Below, one piece after another: positions 44,017 to 55,706 of a DNA stretch of 64,000 nucleotides. A model generated the notes under the pieces. It was not told the DNA's origin and did no database searches. It saw nothing but the letters and a program-made list of their open reading frames with translations. A program made the position numbers and the translations under genes. The DNA is from Coenobita brevimanus (lineage: Eukaryota; Arthropoda; Malacostraca; Decapoda; Coenobitidae). The DNA lies in assembly GCA_032717465.1 (NCBI GenBank), contig CM064715.1, positions 34,887,046 to 34,951,045 on the forward strand, in the 5' to 3' direction. Every line of letters starts with the position of its first letter. Within the stretch, counting starts at the first letter, position 1.

Positions 44017-45864
44017 CTAAAGTCTAGATAAGCAATCTGCAATAACATTTTCTTTCCCCTTGACATGTTGTATGTCTAATGAATACTCCTGAAGAAGTAG
44101 ACTCCATCTTGTCAATCTCTGATTTTTATCTTTAAACTTACTAAGGAATTTCAGTGGGTTATGATCGGTATAAATGACTATGGGGTCAAAACCAGAACAC
44201 AAATTAAATGAAAAATGCTGTAAACCCAAAATCAAGGCCAAAAGCTCTTTCTCAATAGTTGAGTAGTTCTTTTGAGGTGGAGTGACCTTCTTACTGTAAT
44301 AAGATACAGGGTGTTCAATACCCTGATCATCCTCTTGCAGCAAAATAGCCCCAGCTCCTGTATCACTTGCGTCAACAGCCATCTTAAAAGGCTTAGCAAA
44401 ATTTGGAGTAGCGAGCACTGGCTGACTTAATAGGATAGCTTTAAGTTTACTGAAAGAGGATTCACAGTTATCGGTCCACAGAAATTTAACTCCGTTTTTC
44501 AGTAGGTCTGTAAGTGGTGACACAAGAATTGAAAAGTTAAAAACAAATCTCCTGTAATAACCTACCATTCCCAAAAATCTTTGTAGCTCTTTCCTACTTT
44601 TAGGTCTGGGAAGATCACTTATAACCTTAACCTTAGCTCCTGGTGGTGCAACGTGTCCATCACCAGTTATGTACCCAAGGTACAGAACTTTAGCTTGACC
44701 AACCTTACACTTTGATAAATTAGCTACAAGATTAGCCTGAACCAAAAGCTCAAGAAATTTACTGACATGCCATAGGCGATCTTTCCAGTTGTCACTGAAG
44801 ATTAAAACATCATCAATATAAACAACACACCCTGCCAAACCCTCTGTTACAACATTCATGAGCTTCTGAAAAGTGGCTATTGCATTCTTCATACCATATG
44901 GCATTACAGAAAATGCAAAACTCTTTCCTAGTGTTACAAAACATGAGATCTCCCTAGCACGTTCAGTCATAGGTACTTGCCAGTATCCCTTTAACAAATC
45001 AGACTTACTTATGTACCTAGCCTTTCCGATCTTGTCTATGCAATCTTCCACGCGAGGGAGAGGGTAAGTGTCTGTTTTGGTTATCTGATTAACACGTCTG
45101 TAGTCGATGCAAAGCCGCTGTGACCCACCTGGCTTAGGGACTAGAGTGACAGGAGAACTCCACTTGCTCTGACAGGGCTCAATTATCTTGTGGTCCAACA
45201 GGTAGCCAAGCTCCTTCTGGATGAGAGGAAATTTCACTGGGTTCACACGGTAAGGAGGCAGTTTAATTGGCTTTGCGTCTCCAAAATCGACATCATGCAT
45301 CAACACAGTGGTTCTTCCTGGAGTGGCACGGAACACTTGCGGGTACTCCTGCAGTAATGCCGAAAACTCCTGCCTTTCCTCGGGAGCTAGATGAGAAAGC
45401 TTAGTCTGGAGATCATTCATGATATCAGGATTCTTCCCCAAACTATCACTCAGGCTCATGCTGCATGGGAGAACTTCACTTGCAGACTCGGGTGGAACAG
45501 CTACAGTGCAGACTGGGTTATTTTCGTCCCGCCTATGATATAAATTTAGCATGTTGATGTGACAAAGTTGCTTGTTCTTTCTACGATCTGGTGTGGTGAT
45601 GACATAGTTGACATCACTGAGTTTCTTCTCCATGAAATAAGGACCACTAAACTTGGCTTGAAGAGGTTGCCCATGCACCAGTAGCAGAATCAAAACCTGA
45701 TCTCCTGGCTGAAAGTGGCGTAACCTGGACTTCTTATCATACCAAGTCTTCATCTTCTCCTGAGCAGCTCCTAAATTCTCTCTCGCCAGCTGTAAAGCTG
45801 TGGACAGCCGTTCTTTGAACTTCATCACATACTCCAGCAGGTTGACGTTATCTTCTTGCAACAG
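44017..45864 (-). CDS. pol: Gypsy-G2 integrase tail, reverse transcriptase and RNase H
   Basis: A 614-residue open segment directly after a TAG at 45865-45867 (tryptophan codon in G1). It starts with the integrase tail (WYDKKSRLRHFQPGDQVL, FSGPYFMEKK), a linker of about 70 residues, then RT: PPYRVNP, IIEPCQSKWSSPVTLV, LCIDYRRVNQIT, SDLLKGYWQVPM, FSVMPYGMKNA, catalytic VVYIDDVLIFSD, LGYITGDGHVAPPGAK, LGMVGYYRRF; and RNase H: MAVDASDTGAGAIL, STIEKELLAL, IYTDHNPLKFL, ending ENVIADCLSRL. All catalytic residues of RT and RNase H are present; nothing follows RNase H except the polypurine tract, so no integrase lies downstream. The start is a break point, not a true initiation site. Confidence 0.93.
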   Translation of the reverse strand: MLQEDNVNLLEYVMKFKERLSTALQLARENLGAAQEKMKTWYDKKSRLRHFQPGDQVLILLLVHGQPLQAKFSGPYFMEKKLSDVNYVITTPDRRKNKQLCHINMLNLYHRRDENNPVCTVAVPPESASEVLPCSMSLSDSLGKNPDIMNDLQTKLSHLAPEERQEFSALLQEYPQVFRATPGRTTVLMHDVDFGDAKPIKLPPYRVNPVKFPLIQKELGYLLDHKIIEPCQSKWSSPVTLVPKPGGSQRLCIDYRRVNQITKTDTYPLPRVEDCIDKIGKARYISKSDLLKGYWQVPMTERAREISCFVTLGKSFAFSVMPYGMKNAIATFQKLMNVVTEGLAGCVVYIDDVLIFSDNWKDRLWHVSKFLELLVQANLVANLSKCKVGQAKVLYLGYITGDGHVAPPGAKVKVISDLPRPKSRKELQRFLGMVGYYRRFVFNFSILVSPLTDLLKNGVKFLWTDNCESSFSKLKAILLSQPVLATPNFAKPFKMAVDASDTGAGAILLQEDDQGIEHPVSYYSKKVTPPQKNYSTIEKELLALILGLQHFSFNLCSGFDPIVIYTDHNPLKFLSKFKDKNQRLTRWSLLLQEYSLDIQHVKGKENVIADCLSRL

Positions 45865-45867
45865 CTA

Positions 45868-46990
45868 GCATTCCTTGAGTAGCTTAAGGGGTCCTCTTAC
45901 TTCATGGCCAAACAGTAGTTCAAAGGGTGAGAAGCCCAGTGATTCATTTGGAGATTCTCTTGTGGCAAATACAACGAATGGAAGACCTTTATCCCAGTCT
46001 TTCTAATGTTCCAAACAGCATTTCCTGAGCGTCGATTTGAGTGTTTGATGATATCTCTCCAACGCCCCTTGGGTCTGGGGATGGTAAGGTGAAGACGTGA
46101 TCTGGGTGATGTCCAACTCTTTCAGAGACTGCTTGAAAACATTTGACATGAAATTACTTCCCCGGTCTGACTGTACCTCCTTGGGCAGACCAAACTTGGT
46201 GAAGAACCCTAGCATTTCCTTAACCACGTTCTTTGCTAAGATATTTCTAAGTGACATGGCTTCAGGATAACGAGTAGCCATATCAATCAAGGTCAACACA
46301 TAAGAAAATCCTGAAGAAGTCTTAGGAAGAGGGCCCACAATATCCACCAACACACGGGTGAAAGGCGCCTCAAAAGGAGGAATGGGAACTAGAGGTGCAA
46401 CCTTTTCGGTCTGATTACACTTCCCCACAACTTGACACGTGTGACAAGACTTGCAATACCAGGAAACATCTCTGAAGATACCTGGCCAGTAGAAGTGTTT
46501 CAAAATGCGTGCCACAGTCTTCCTCACTCCAAGGTGTCCTGCCAAACTGGTATCATGAGCCACTCTAATGATATCCTGCCTACAAACACGAGGGATGACA
46601 ACTTGATGTACAACCTCCCATTCACAGTCAGCTGATGCTGTTGGGGGTCTCCACTTTCTCATAAGTACTCCTGACTTTATATAATAACAAGTAGAAGCAC
46701 CAGCTGACTCTTCCTCACTGCAAGCAGAGTTAGCTAGACCTTTCAACTCAGGGTCAGCAATCTGCAACTCAACGAACTCTTGACGAGACATATTATCAAC
46801 ACTACGGGGTACTGCCTTATCTGGTGAGCAGTCCAAATTAGCAAGAAAAGTGTCAGCTCGGATAACATCATCATCGTCATTATCCTCTAAGTCACCATTA
46901 ACTTTAGACTTAGCCCTAGTGATAGCACATGCAGAGAACACATCAGGGGTATCGCAATCCTGGGTCGCAGTCACTGATTCACTAGACAAC
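45868..46990 (-). pseudogene. pol: Gypsy-G2 integrase (zinc finger and DD35E core)
   Basis: After an acidic linker: H2C2 finger (HDTSLAGHLGVRK, CKSCHTC), then VDIVGPLPKTSSG (first Asp), LIDMATRYPEA, QSDRGSNFMSN (second Asp) and QGALERYHQT (Glu). Exactly 35 residues separate the second Asp from the Glu, the DD35E spacing of Ty3/Gypsy integrases. A TAG at 46003-46005 (CAG in G1) and the TAG at 45865-45867 interrupt it; the rest is in one frame with RT. The open frame reaches 47022 but the part before about 46995 overlaps protease in another frame because of the 11-bp deletion. Confidence 0.92.
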
Positions 46991-48592
46991 TGAGGAGTTG
47001 GACACACCAATATCATTTCCAAGTAAGAAAGTTACACCTGACATTGGGAGTGTCTCAGCCAACCCAACCATAACAGAACCATTAACAAAACCAGACTCTA
47101 AATTCACTCTGCACAGAGGGACAGAGAAGTAATTATTCCCTACACCTTGTAAGATTACAGTTTCATCAGAGGAATTAACATTAGAGCCTAGAACACTGGT
47201 CAGCATAAGGGATTGGCAAGCACCTGTATCACGATATATTTTAACTAATTTCCTGTCATTACTGTCCAAAGGACTGACAAAACCATCAGACAGGAAATTA
47301 GCACATGAACTCTTGAGAGTGTCACCCACGTTACTGCTCAAAAGAGGAGCTTCATCATGAGAATTTAATTTACCCCTCAAAGCAGGTTCAGTTAACTCGG
47401 TTAAAGAATTATGGAAACTCTCAAGGGTGGACACTAGACCAATTGACTGAATATTTAAAGACTCCTTTTTGTTCACATCACGTTGTCTCCTGAAACATTT
47501 CTCCGTAGTATGACCAAGCTTACTACAATAAGTACATTTACTTTTCTGAAATCTAGAGGTGGAGCTGGTATTTACTTCCTGAGAAACATTATCTTTATTC
47601 TCTTTCTTGTTACCTGTACTCTGAGTAGAGGCAACGTACTTACTCTCAACTTTCCTTTTTTCTTTAGAATATCTCTTGTGAGTGAGAACATATTCATCAG
47701 CTAAAACTGCAGTATCAGACAAATTATCTAGTCTTTTCTCATCAAGATATAGGCTTACATCTTTATTAATACACCTTTTGAAGTCCTCCAGCAAAATCAT
47801 CTGCTTAAATTGATCAAAATCAGAATTTACATTCTTAGAATTTAGCCACTGCTCTAACAGATCTTCTTTGATTTTTGCATACTCAACATGGGATTGCTTA
47901 TCTTGCTTATAAGTTGTCCTAAATTTTACTCTATAGGCTTTAGGAACAAGCTCATAGGCCTTAAGAATCAAGCTCTTAACAACATCATAATTATCAGATT
48001 GATCCTGAGGCAAAGATGCATAAGTTACTTGAGCTTTACTGGTGAGAACAGTTTGAAGGAGTACTGGCCAATACTTTTTGGGCCAATTAAAACCTGTAGC
48101 TACCCTCTCAAACAACTGAAAATACTTTGTTAAATCAGATTCATTAAAAGGAGGGACAAGTTTAACATTTTTAGCCACATCAAAATCATCAGAGCTAGAT
48201 GATCCAGTTCCACTTTGTTTGATGCGATATTCATGATCTGCCTGAATCCTAGCAATTTCAATTTGTGCCTGTGCCTCCTGAATACGAGCCTGAGACTCAG
48301 CCTCCTTAGCACGAGCCTCCTGCAGGGCTAGCTGTAACTTAGCTAATTCAATCTGCGTTTGCTCATCTGGAGGAGTTACATTAAACAAGCTTTTATTAAT
48401 CATGTCAACAATTTGATCTTTAGACTGATGAGAGCGAACAGCAATTCCCAATTGTTGAGCAACAAGCTTAAGTTCATTTCTTGTTCTGTTTTCTTCATCA
48501 CACACTGTTTGCACATTTGACAAAAAATCTTTGGCTTCATCAAGAGTAGTAATAGTAGACATCATGAATAAATCACAGTCACAAAATATCAA
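46982..48592 (-). CDS. gag-pro: Gypsy-G2 gag and protease, intact open frame
   Basis: 536 codons open from 48592; the likely initiator is the MM at 48560-48565 (MSTITTLDEAKDF), which also exists in G1, the upstream Met being non-conserved. Order: basic/helical N-terminus, coiled coil rich in Ala/Gln/Glu (about residues 82-128), SCAN-like capsid region (FNESDLTKYFQLFERVA, YWPVLLQTVLTSKAQVTYASL; about 148-230), Lys-rich linker, CCHC knuckle CTYCSKLGHTTEKC (about 352-365) and aspartic protease with YRDTGACQSLML (about 450). The end (after LLGNDIG) is an artefact of the 11-bp deletion. In the parent the frame would run on into integrase. Gag assembles particles; protease matures them. Confidence 0.92.
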   Translation of the reverse strand: MIFCDCDLFMMSTITTLDEAKDFLSNVQTVCDEENRTRNELKLVAQQLGIAVRSHQSKDQIVDMINKSLFNVTPPDEQTQIELAKLQLALQEARAKEAESQARIQEAQAQIEIARIQADHEYRIKQSGTGSSSSDDFDVAKNVKLVPPFNESDLTKYFQLFERVATGFNWPKKYWPVLLQTVLTSKAQVTYASLPQDQSDNYDVVKSLILKAYELVPKAYRVKFRTTYKQDKQSHVEYAKIKEDLLEQWLNSKNVNSDFDQFKQMILLEDFKRCINKDVSLYLDEKRLDNLSDTAVLADEYVLTHKRYSKEKRKVESKYVASTQSTGNKKENKDNVSQEVNTSSTSRFQKSKCTYCSKLGHTTEKCFRRQRDVNKKESLNIQSIGLVSTLESFHNSLTELTEPALRGKLNSHDEAPLLSSNVGDTLKSSCANFLSDGFVSPLDSNDRKLVKIYRDTGACQSLMLTSVLGSNVNSSDETVILQGVGNNYFSVPLCRVNLESGFVNGSVMVGLAETLPMSGVTFLLGNDIGVSNSSVV

Positions 48593-48629
48593 GCAATATC
48601 CTTATGATAATATCCTGAATATCCTGATA

Positions 48630-48646
48630 TGAGGTCGCCAAATTTA
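48630..48646 (-). other. Candidate primer-binding site of Gypsy-G2
   Basis: Minus strand reads TAAATTTGGCGACCTCAT after the 5' LTR; core TGGCGACC identical to G1. Confidence 0.5.
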
Positions 48647-49754
<1,108 letters not shown>

Positions 49755-50404
49755 CAAGCAAAATAAAAAAAAATTTAACGAGAAAATTCGCAAGAATGAC
49801 TCCTGGCACCGAACTGGACGGTTACTGCAGGATACATATCGGTATTCCGGCGGCACTTAATGGAGACGACTACTGTAAGTGAGGGAGCATCAGATTTATC
49901 ACGTGACTACTGAATGTTCATGCCTTGACGAGCCACCAACTCGACCGCGATGAGAATTTTTACGAGTAGAGAACGCTTTGAACATTTAGCTCCCATATCC
50001 CCCAGGGTAGAATAATTATTTAGTTTTGCTGGCCTTATCTATGATGAGAAACGTAAGCTTTTATTGAAAGAGAAAACTTTTTTGACAAATAATTTTCCAA
50101 TTTGAAACTACAAATATTAAATGAGCAGATGCAGTTTTTACGCCAACATTGTTTTTAGGTGACTATTTTTAAATGGGTTTGTTGAGTAATGTGGTCGGCG
50201 GGAGGCACGACAAGCTGGGTCCCCGTCCCGCATTCTGGTAACACACAAAGTATCTTACCTAAATATGTGATGAAAGTTTGTCTTACCAGCGGGGAAAAAA
50301 AAAATTGATTGGGTACAGTCAACCAACAGGTTGTTATGTTGCTTAAACATTGATAATTTACGGTTAGGGTACTACTAGTATTTATGTCATTGTTTTAAGG
50401 ATTG
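49755..50404. other. No feature recognised
   Basis: No coding or repeat signal supported. Confidence 0.4.
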
Positions 50405-50580
50405 CATCGATATTCACTTCTGCAGCCGTAACCGCATCCACGAGGATGTGTAAGCAGAATTTCCGCATCCGGGTCCGTAAAATATGAATGTTTTAAATCC
50501 ATATAGGCATCCGCATCGACAATATGAAAAATTCTGAAATTTACATCCTCATCCGCATCCCTGGATGTGTCCTGATCTTG
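50405..50580 (+). repeat. Degenerate ATCCGC hexamer tract, second locus
   Basis: aaccgcatccacgaggatg, ttccgcatccgg, ggcatccgcatcg and ctcatccgcatcc words. Same type as 39347-39545. Confidence 0.65.
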
Positions 50581-50659
50581 TGATATGTGACATCCGATAC
50601 TTCCTTTGCTTGAAGGCGTTCTGTTATGACCATCCCCTGTTGGGGAGTTCCTATTCATT

Positions 50660-50880
50660 TTTTTTTTTTTTTTTATTGAGGCGAAGGTGCACTTGGCAGG
50701 CTGGTGATGACTGGCTGAATGCAACATGTCCGAATAACACTTACTAACCCAAATTTCCCTCTCAGATATTCGTTGTCAATTAATACTGCCAATGGGTAAA
50801 GATTATGAAGTAATGTTGCATTCAGCCAATCATCACCAACCTGTCAAGTGCATCTTCGCTTCGATTAAAAAACAAAAAAA
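50660..50880. repeat. Inverted repeat with about 60-bp arms (fold-back element)
   Basis: Left arm 50663-50728 (gcgaaggtgcacttggcagg, tgatgactggctgaatgcaac) pairs with 50812-50876 (reverse complement gcgaagatgcacttgacagg, tgatgattggctgaatgcaac), about 87 percent by eye, around a loop of about 85 bp, with T and A runs at the outer ends. Confidence 0.85.
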
Positions 50881-51164
50881 AGTTATAGGAGTGAGCAATG
50901 CATAGATGATGTTTTCTTATCAGTTATGGATGGATTTGGTTCAGATTACTAAGGTAGCATAGTATAAGTCAATTTGCAAATATAACAGGCATGATTATTG
51001 TATATCAGGTTAACAGACACAAATATTGGTCATGCAAGGCAGCTGCGAAGGGCAATATAATATTTCCAGGTGCGACTAAACATTGTCCTCCTGCTTCGTA
51101 CCATGAATTTGAGAGAGAGATAGAGCGAGAAAAATAGCGGGAATGTGAAACTGTAGAAAAAAGG
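50881..51164. other. No feature recognised
   Basis: Short unassigned stretch. Confidence 0.4.
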
Positions 51165-52105
51165 ATAGGGTGACTGAATGTAAGTCAGTGACATGCTTTA
51201 GAATAAGTAAAAGTTTGAGTGAGATTGAAGAACAGCAAATAGAAACACAGTACTGCGAGACAGAGTTAGTGACTGAACGATTGCGAGAATGTAAGCATGT
51301 CTATTTGGTGTGGGTGAGTTTTGTAGGGGTGAGAAAAATGAAAACTAATGAGAAAGTGAAGATGGGAAAGTATGAGAGGAAGTCATAGTGGGAAAGAATG
51401 ACACTGCGAGTCGGTGAATGTCAGTCATGGGTGAGTGAGAGTGAATTAAAATGAGAGTGATTAAGAGTGAACTACAATTAGAGTAAGTATAAGTATGAAA
51501 ATGTACGAATCTATGCAAGAGTGAACGAATGTAAAGTTAAGATAAAGGAGAACGGGTGAGTGCGGGAGTGAGTGAAAGGAGTGAGTGTGAGGACTGGAAC
51601 GAGGGTTTGTGAATCAGAGTGCAAAAGTGAGAGTGAACGAATATAGGTGAGAGTAGGTGAGTGTGAAACTATGAGTAAGTGTTCATTAGTGACACTCAGG
51701 GTGAGTGACAGAGAAAGAAAGTAGTGTGTCAGGGGTTAATTTGAATCTGGGTGAATGAGTGAATACGCAAGTCAAGGTGAATGAATTTTGGCAAGAGTAT
51801 GTGAAAGCGACTGAATGTAAGAGTGAACGACATTAACTGAGTAAGAAGTAAAACGGATATTAAGAAGGTAATCAACCGAGTGACAGTGGGTGTGAGTGAG
51901 ACTGGTTGCAAGAGTGAATGAGAGCAGTAAGCTCGGGTTAATGTGAATGCAAGTCAGAATGAAGAAAGTGAGCAAATGAAAGAAAATAACAGAAGCATGT
52001 ATTGAAAAAGTTACTGAGTAAGCCTCAATATGTGAATGTGAGTGAGCATGGGTAAGTGAGTATGCGAGTGAGAATGTGTGCTTTTAAGAACAAGGTGAGT
52101 ATGAG
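51165..52105 (+). repeat. Degenerate GTGA/GAGT-rich tract
   Basis: About 940 bp dominated by imperfect GTGAGTGAATGTGAGTGA-like words, strongly C-poor on this strand. No consistent reading frame. Confidence 0.75.
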
Positions 52106-53034
52106 TGAGCGATAGTGCAAGTTATAAATCTAGTGTGAGATTTTTTCCTTACTATTGGCATTATTTTGAAATAAGATATAAGATCAAAGTCTGGAAGCCT
52201 GTAAAACTTATTTTCCCAAAGAAAGCTAATGAACTGCCAAAATCAATTTGTATTTTACTAAAATTCCTCGATCAATTTCTTGAAAGGTTAGGGAAAAACA
52301 GATTAAGAAAGACAGTTCCTGAGTTGGTAATTTGAGGGTACGAAGGCTTGAGAACATCTAATAACTATGGTATTACAAAACTGAGCTCCCAAAATGGGGA
52401 GAGTGAGTAACTAGACGGATTACGTGCCATTCGTAATGAAAGAGGGATGTAAACATTGTATGTCTCAGTTTGTTACATTACTGCCTTTAACTCATGAAGA
52501 AAATTTGGTTTAGTAAAATCGTTATTTTTTACCTCTCAGGACAGAGTATTGACTGACCCAGCGTCATATTAATTATAACAAGGCTCATCTGGAAATTTTC
52601 TTTCTGTGTGAGTGGAAGAAAAAAGAACGAGTATTTGCCTAAAAAGGAACATTTTATAAAATGAAACAAATTGCTAATTGTATTAATCTCCTATAATGTT
52701 ATTAAAAATAGAAAGCTGAGTTCCAGTACCTAGAGTATAGTTTTTTTTTTTTTTCTTTAAGTGAAGTAGCACGGCATACGAACTCGATATAGTACGTTAT
52801 TTATTTACGTCTTGTACTGAAACTCACTACTTAAAATCCTCTGCTCACTTCTCTGTGAGGTAAGAAAACAGTATGACCTATATTTACGATTAAGTATGAA
52901 TGCCGCTTAAATATTATTTCATCTGGAATTAATAAAACGACGAGTGGAACAGTCTTAAATTCCTATTTTATGAATACTGCATTTAGTTAACATAAGTTTC
53001 ACAAGCATTACAAACAGAATAAATACTTTAACAC
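52106..53034. other. No feature recognised
   Basis: AT-rich, without supported coding. Confidence 0.4.
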
Positions 53035-53490
53035 ATGAACTCGTCTCCGACCATCTCCCCGCTAACCTACTGTATTTCCCCCCTTTTGATCTTTTTCATC
53101 TCACTGGTGCATTTTCTTTCGTGGACTTATTTTCCCCATGAACCCATTTCCCCCATAGACTTGTCTCCCCTCTGGATACAATTTTACCAATTTTCCCCTA
53201 AAGACTATTTCCTCCATTGATTTTTTTTCCCCAGCAAGCTATTTTCCCCCATGGATCCGCTTTCTCCCATGAACCTATAATACTTATGGACCCTTTTACC
53301 CCGGGGAACCATTATCCCTTACAACTGTTTTCCCTCATGAACTCATTTTCCTTTTGGACCCACAAGTTGGACTTGTTTTCTTCCATGAACCTGTTTCCCT
53401 CTTTGAACCTTTTTCTTCAATGGATTTATTTTTCCTACGTGACTCTGTTGTTTGTACTAAGAGTTTTCTCTCCGTTCTATGGGGTCCTTG
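53035..53490 (+). repeat. Degenerate 17-18-bp minisatellite, first block
   Basis: Consecutive units approximating CTATTTTCCCCATGGAC, e.g. ttattttccccatgaac, ccatttcccccatagac, tgttttccctcatgaac. Interrupted by LINE D2 and resumed at 53983. Confidence 0.85.
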
Positions 53491-53982
53491 TCTGCAACAT
53501 GCGTCAGAAATGCAATGCTATATGGTAGCGAGACTTGGGCAGTAAGGAGGAGGATATTCGTAGGTTCAGAAGTACAGAGATGATGATGATGGTGATGCTG
53601 ATGATGATGATTAGATGGTTGTGTAGTGCATCCTTGAATGATGGGCCTGGGGCGATTAGGATTGCGAATGAAGAGTTGAGAGGAAGGATGCTATTTGAAT
53701 ATATTGATGTTTTGATGATGAGGCGTAGATTGAAATGGTTTGGGTATGTTGAGAGGATGTAGGATGACAGCTGGGGGCGGAGGGTGAGAGGTGTGAACGG
53801 TGAAGGTGAAGTTTTGAGAGGCAGACCGAATGAGACCCAAGACAAGATCATAGTGTAGCCTCAGGGATAAGGGACTGGATAGAGACTACTAGAGACTAGG
53901 CAACGTGGAGAGCTGCATTAGGTAACGAAGACCGACTTACGCAAGTATGCTGGAGCCCTTATAAAAGAAACGAAACGAAATG
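53491..53982 (+). mobile_element. LINE D2: 5'-truncated RTE-like LINE 3' end in the minisatellite
   Basis: Encodes RNAMLYGSETWAV, KEEDIRRFRSTEM, RWLCSASLNDG, RRRLKWFGYVERM-stop, VLRGRPNETQD and a non-coding end finishing cccttataaaagaaacgaaacgaaatgg, i.e. a (GAAAC)n tail. Clearly the same family as LINE D1 (18285-18717). A (GAT)n-like expansion at 53579-53612 inserts a Met-rich run in the reading frame. Confidence 0.85.
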
Positions 53983-54295
53983 GCCTTTTTCCTTGAATAA
54001 ACAAAGTTCGCCATGTACCCATTTTCCTTCCACGTACCTATTTTCTCCTTAGACGTATATTTCTCCCCATGGACCTAATTTTTGTACTGGGAACACACCC
54101 CAAATCTCCACTTGGATCTTTTTTCTCAGGTGGGCGAATTGCCTACAAGAACCTTTTGCGAACTCATTGAACCTATGTTTCCATTTTGGCGCATTCCCAC
54201 AAAAACGTATCCACCAGGGACCTATTTTCTCACATGGAACCATTCCAGTTACGGACTTACTCAATAGACTTATCCCCCATTGGACCGACTTTCTC
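53983..54295 (+). repeat. Degenerate 17-18-bp minisatellite, continued
   Basis: Units such as acccattttccttccacgta and ctattttctccttagacg continue the pattern right of LINE D2. Confidence 0.75.
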
Positions 54296-54625
54296 TCATC
54301 CACCCACTCACCCATACACCTGCTCACTCAACAAGAAAGACACTCCAGATATGTCCTTTTGGAAATCATGCATCCACCAAAACACCCCAAAAGTTAACCC
54401 ACTCACTAAAAAAAGATCCCTCCACCCAACCCACAAAACCTAACTACCATACCCACGTACCCAATCCACCCAGTTCTTCTCACCCACCAGTTCATCCACT
54501 CACCTAACCCTGCTCACCCATCATACCACACCCTACCCATTTCGCCCACTTCATTCACTTCGCCCACCTCACCCATCAAACCCACCCAATTCACTCACCC
54601 ACTCAACCCACATATACATACACCC
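54296..54625 (+). repeat. Degenerate CCCACC/CACTCA-rich tract
   Basis: Same composition as 28371-28966 and 63065-63400; follows the minisatellite as at 63065. Confidence 0.75.
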
Positions 54626-54661
54626 AGCACACGTACAGAATACAAACGAGAAATGTGTTCA

Positions 54662-54663
<2 letters not shown>

Positions 54664-54697
<34 letters not shown>
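54664..54697 (+). repeat. (CT)n microsatellite
   Basis: 17 CT units. Confidence 0.97.
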
Positions 54698-54698
<1 letters not shown>

Positions 54699-55227
54699 CT
54701 GCATTTGTTTCCATATTCCTTGTCTCGGTGAGCAAACATAAATTGGAAGTTGTCGAACTGTTGGTTACATTTTCACAAAAGGCTACAATATGTTTCTTCA
54801 GTAGCTTGAACACATTTAAAAGTAATAATCATGTCATCTACTCCATCATAACTGGAACCAAATTCAGAGGCGTCAATACATTTCTGTAAAAACAAGTGTT
54901 ACTTGGCCAACAAATACAGTTTAATCATATTACTTTATGGGGAACGGAAACAGTAGAAAAACAGCAGGGTGGAACGCGCTGTATGAATGGGATGGTTGGC
55001 TGGTTTGGTGGGTGAATGAGAGCAGGGGATGTAAGAAGATTATTTCCAAAAACGAGTCCGCAATTCATTACCATAAATAAAGACAGAATGGCTTCCAAAT
55101 GTGTCACAAGCTGGTAGTCATACTGTACTGTTCAACAATATAGTCCACATTACTCATTTTGTTGGCCAGCTCAATGCTTCCCTCGTTGTTAGTTGCGTTT
55201 TCTTCTAGTCTTGCTTGCATTCTTTCT
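54698..55227. other. No feature recognised
   Basis: No coding or repeat signal supported. Confidence 0.4.
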
Positions 55228-55366
55228 TGTTTAATTGTGATAGGCACTGCTACCCTTTAAAATCAACCGATTCCAACCAAACCTGGACACAAATACCAGC
55301 CCATGACCTAGTTGTGTCCTCAAGGTTTTGGTGGCTAGGCAACTAGTCGTTGCCTAGCAAAGGCAA
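55228..55366 (+). repeat. Duplicated segment, unit 1, ending in a GTTGCCTAGCAA palindrome
   Basis: Shares aaacctggac, ccNatgacctagttgt, caaggttttggt and gttgcctagcaaNggc with 55568-55706. The end is an imperfect inverted repeat: ggctaggcaac / gttgcctagc. Confidence 0.75.
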
Positions 55367-55567
55367 AAAAAAAAAAAAAAAAAAGTCTCATACTTTTCAC
55401 GTTTTGAGCTGAAGAAGCATTACTAATGAGCGCAGGAAGCTCTGACTTTTGTAGGCGTAATCTTGAGGTCATTCCCTATCGGAAGTGTTCCATCCACTTT
55501 TCCCTTCTCTCCTCTCGTTTTCGAGTGGCAATGCTACGAAGATTGCCCTCAGCATCCCTAGCAGTCT

Positions 55568-55706
55568 TTCTTGTGGCAGGCATTTCTATCCTTCAGAATT
55601 AACCAACTCCGATCAAACCTGGACGCAGTGTTCAGCCTATGACCTAGTTGTTTCCACAAGGTTTTGGTTGCTAGACAACTACTTGTTGCCTAGCAATGGC
55701 CCTCTT
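55568..55706 (+). repeat. Duplicated segment, unit 2
   Basis: About 80 percent similar to unit 1 by eye; palindrome ttgctagacaac / gttgcctagcaa at about 55667-55697. Confidence 0.75.

Noticed and set aside
54167..54507. Overlapping frames of Pro/His/Thr-rich sequence
   Set aside because: They lie in the minisatellite and CCCACC tract and are compositional artefacts.
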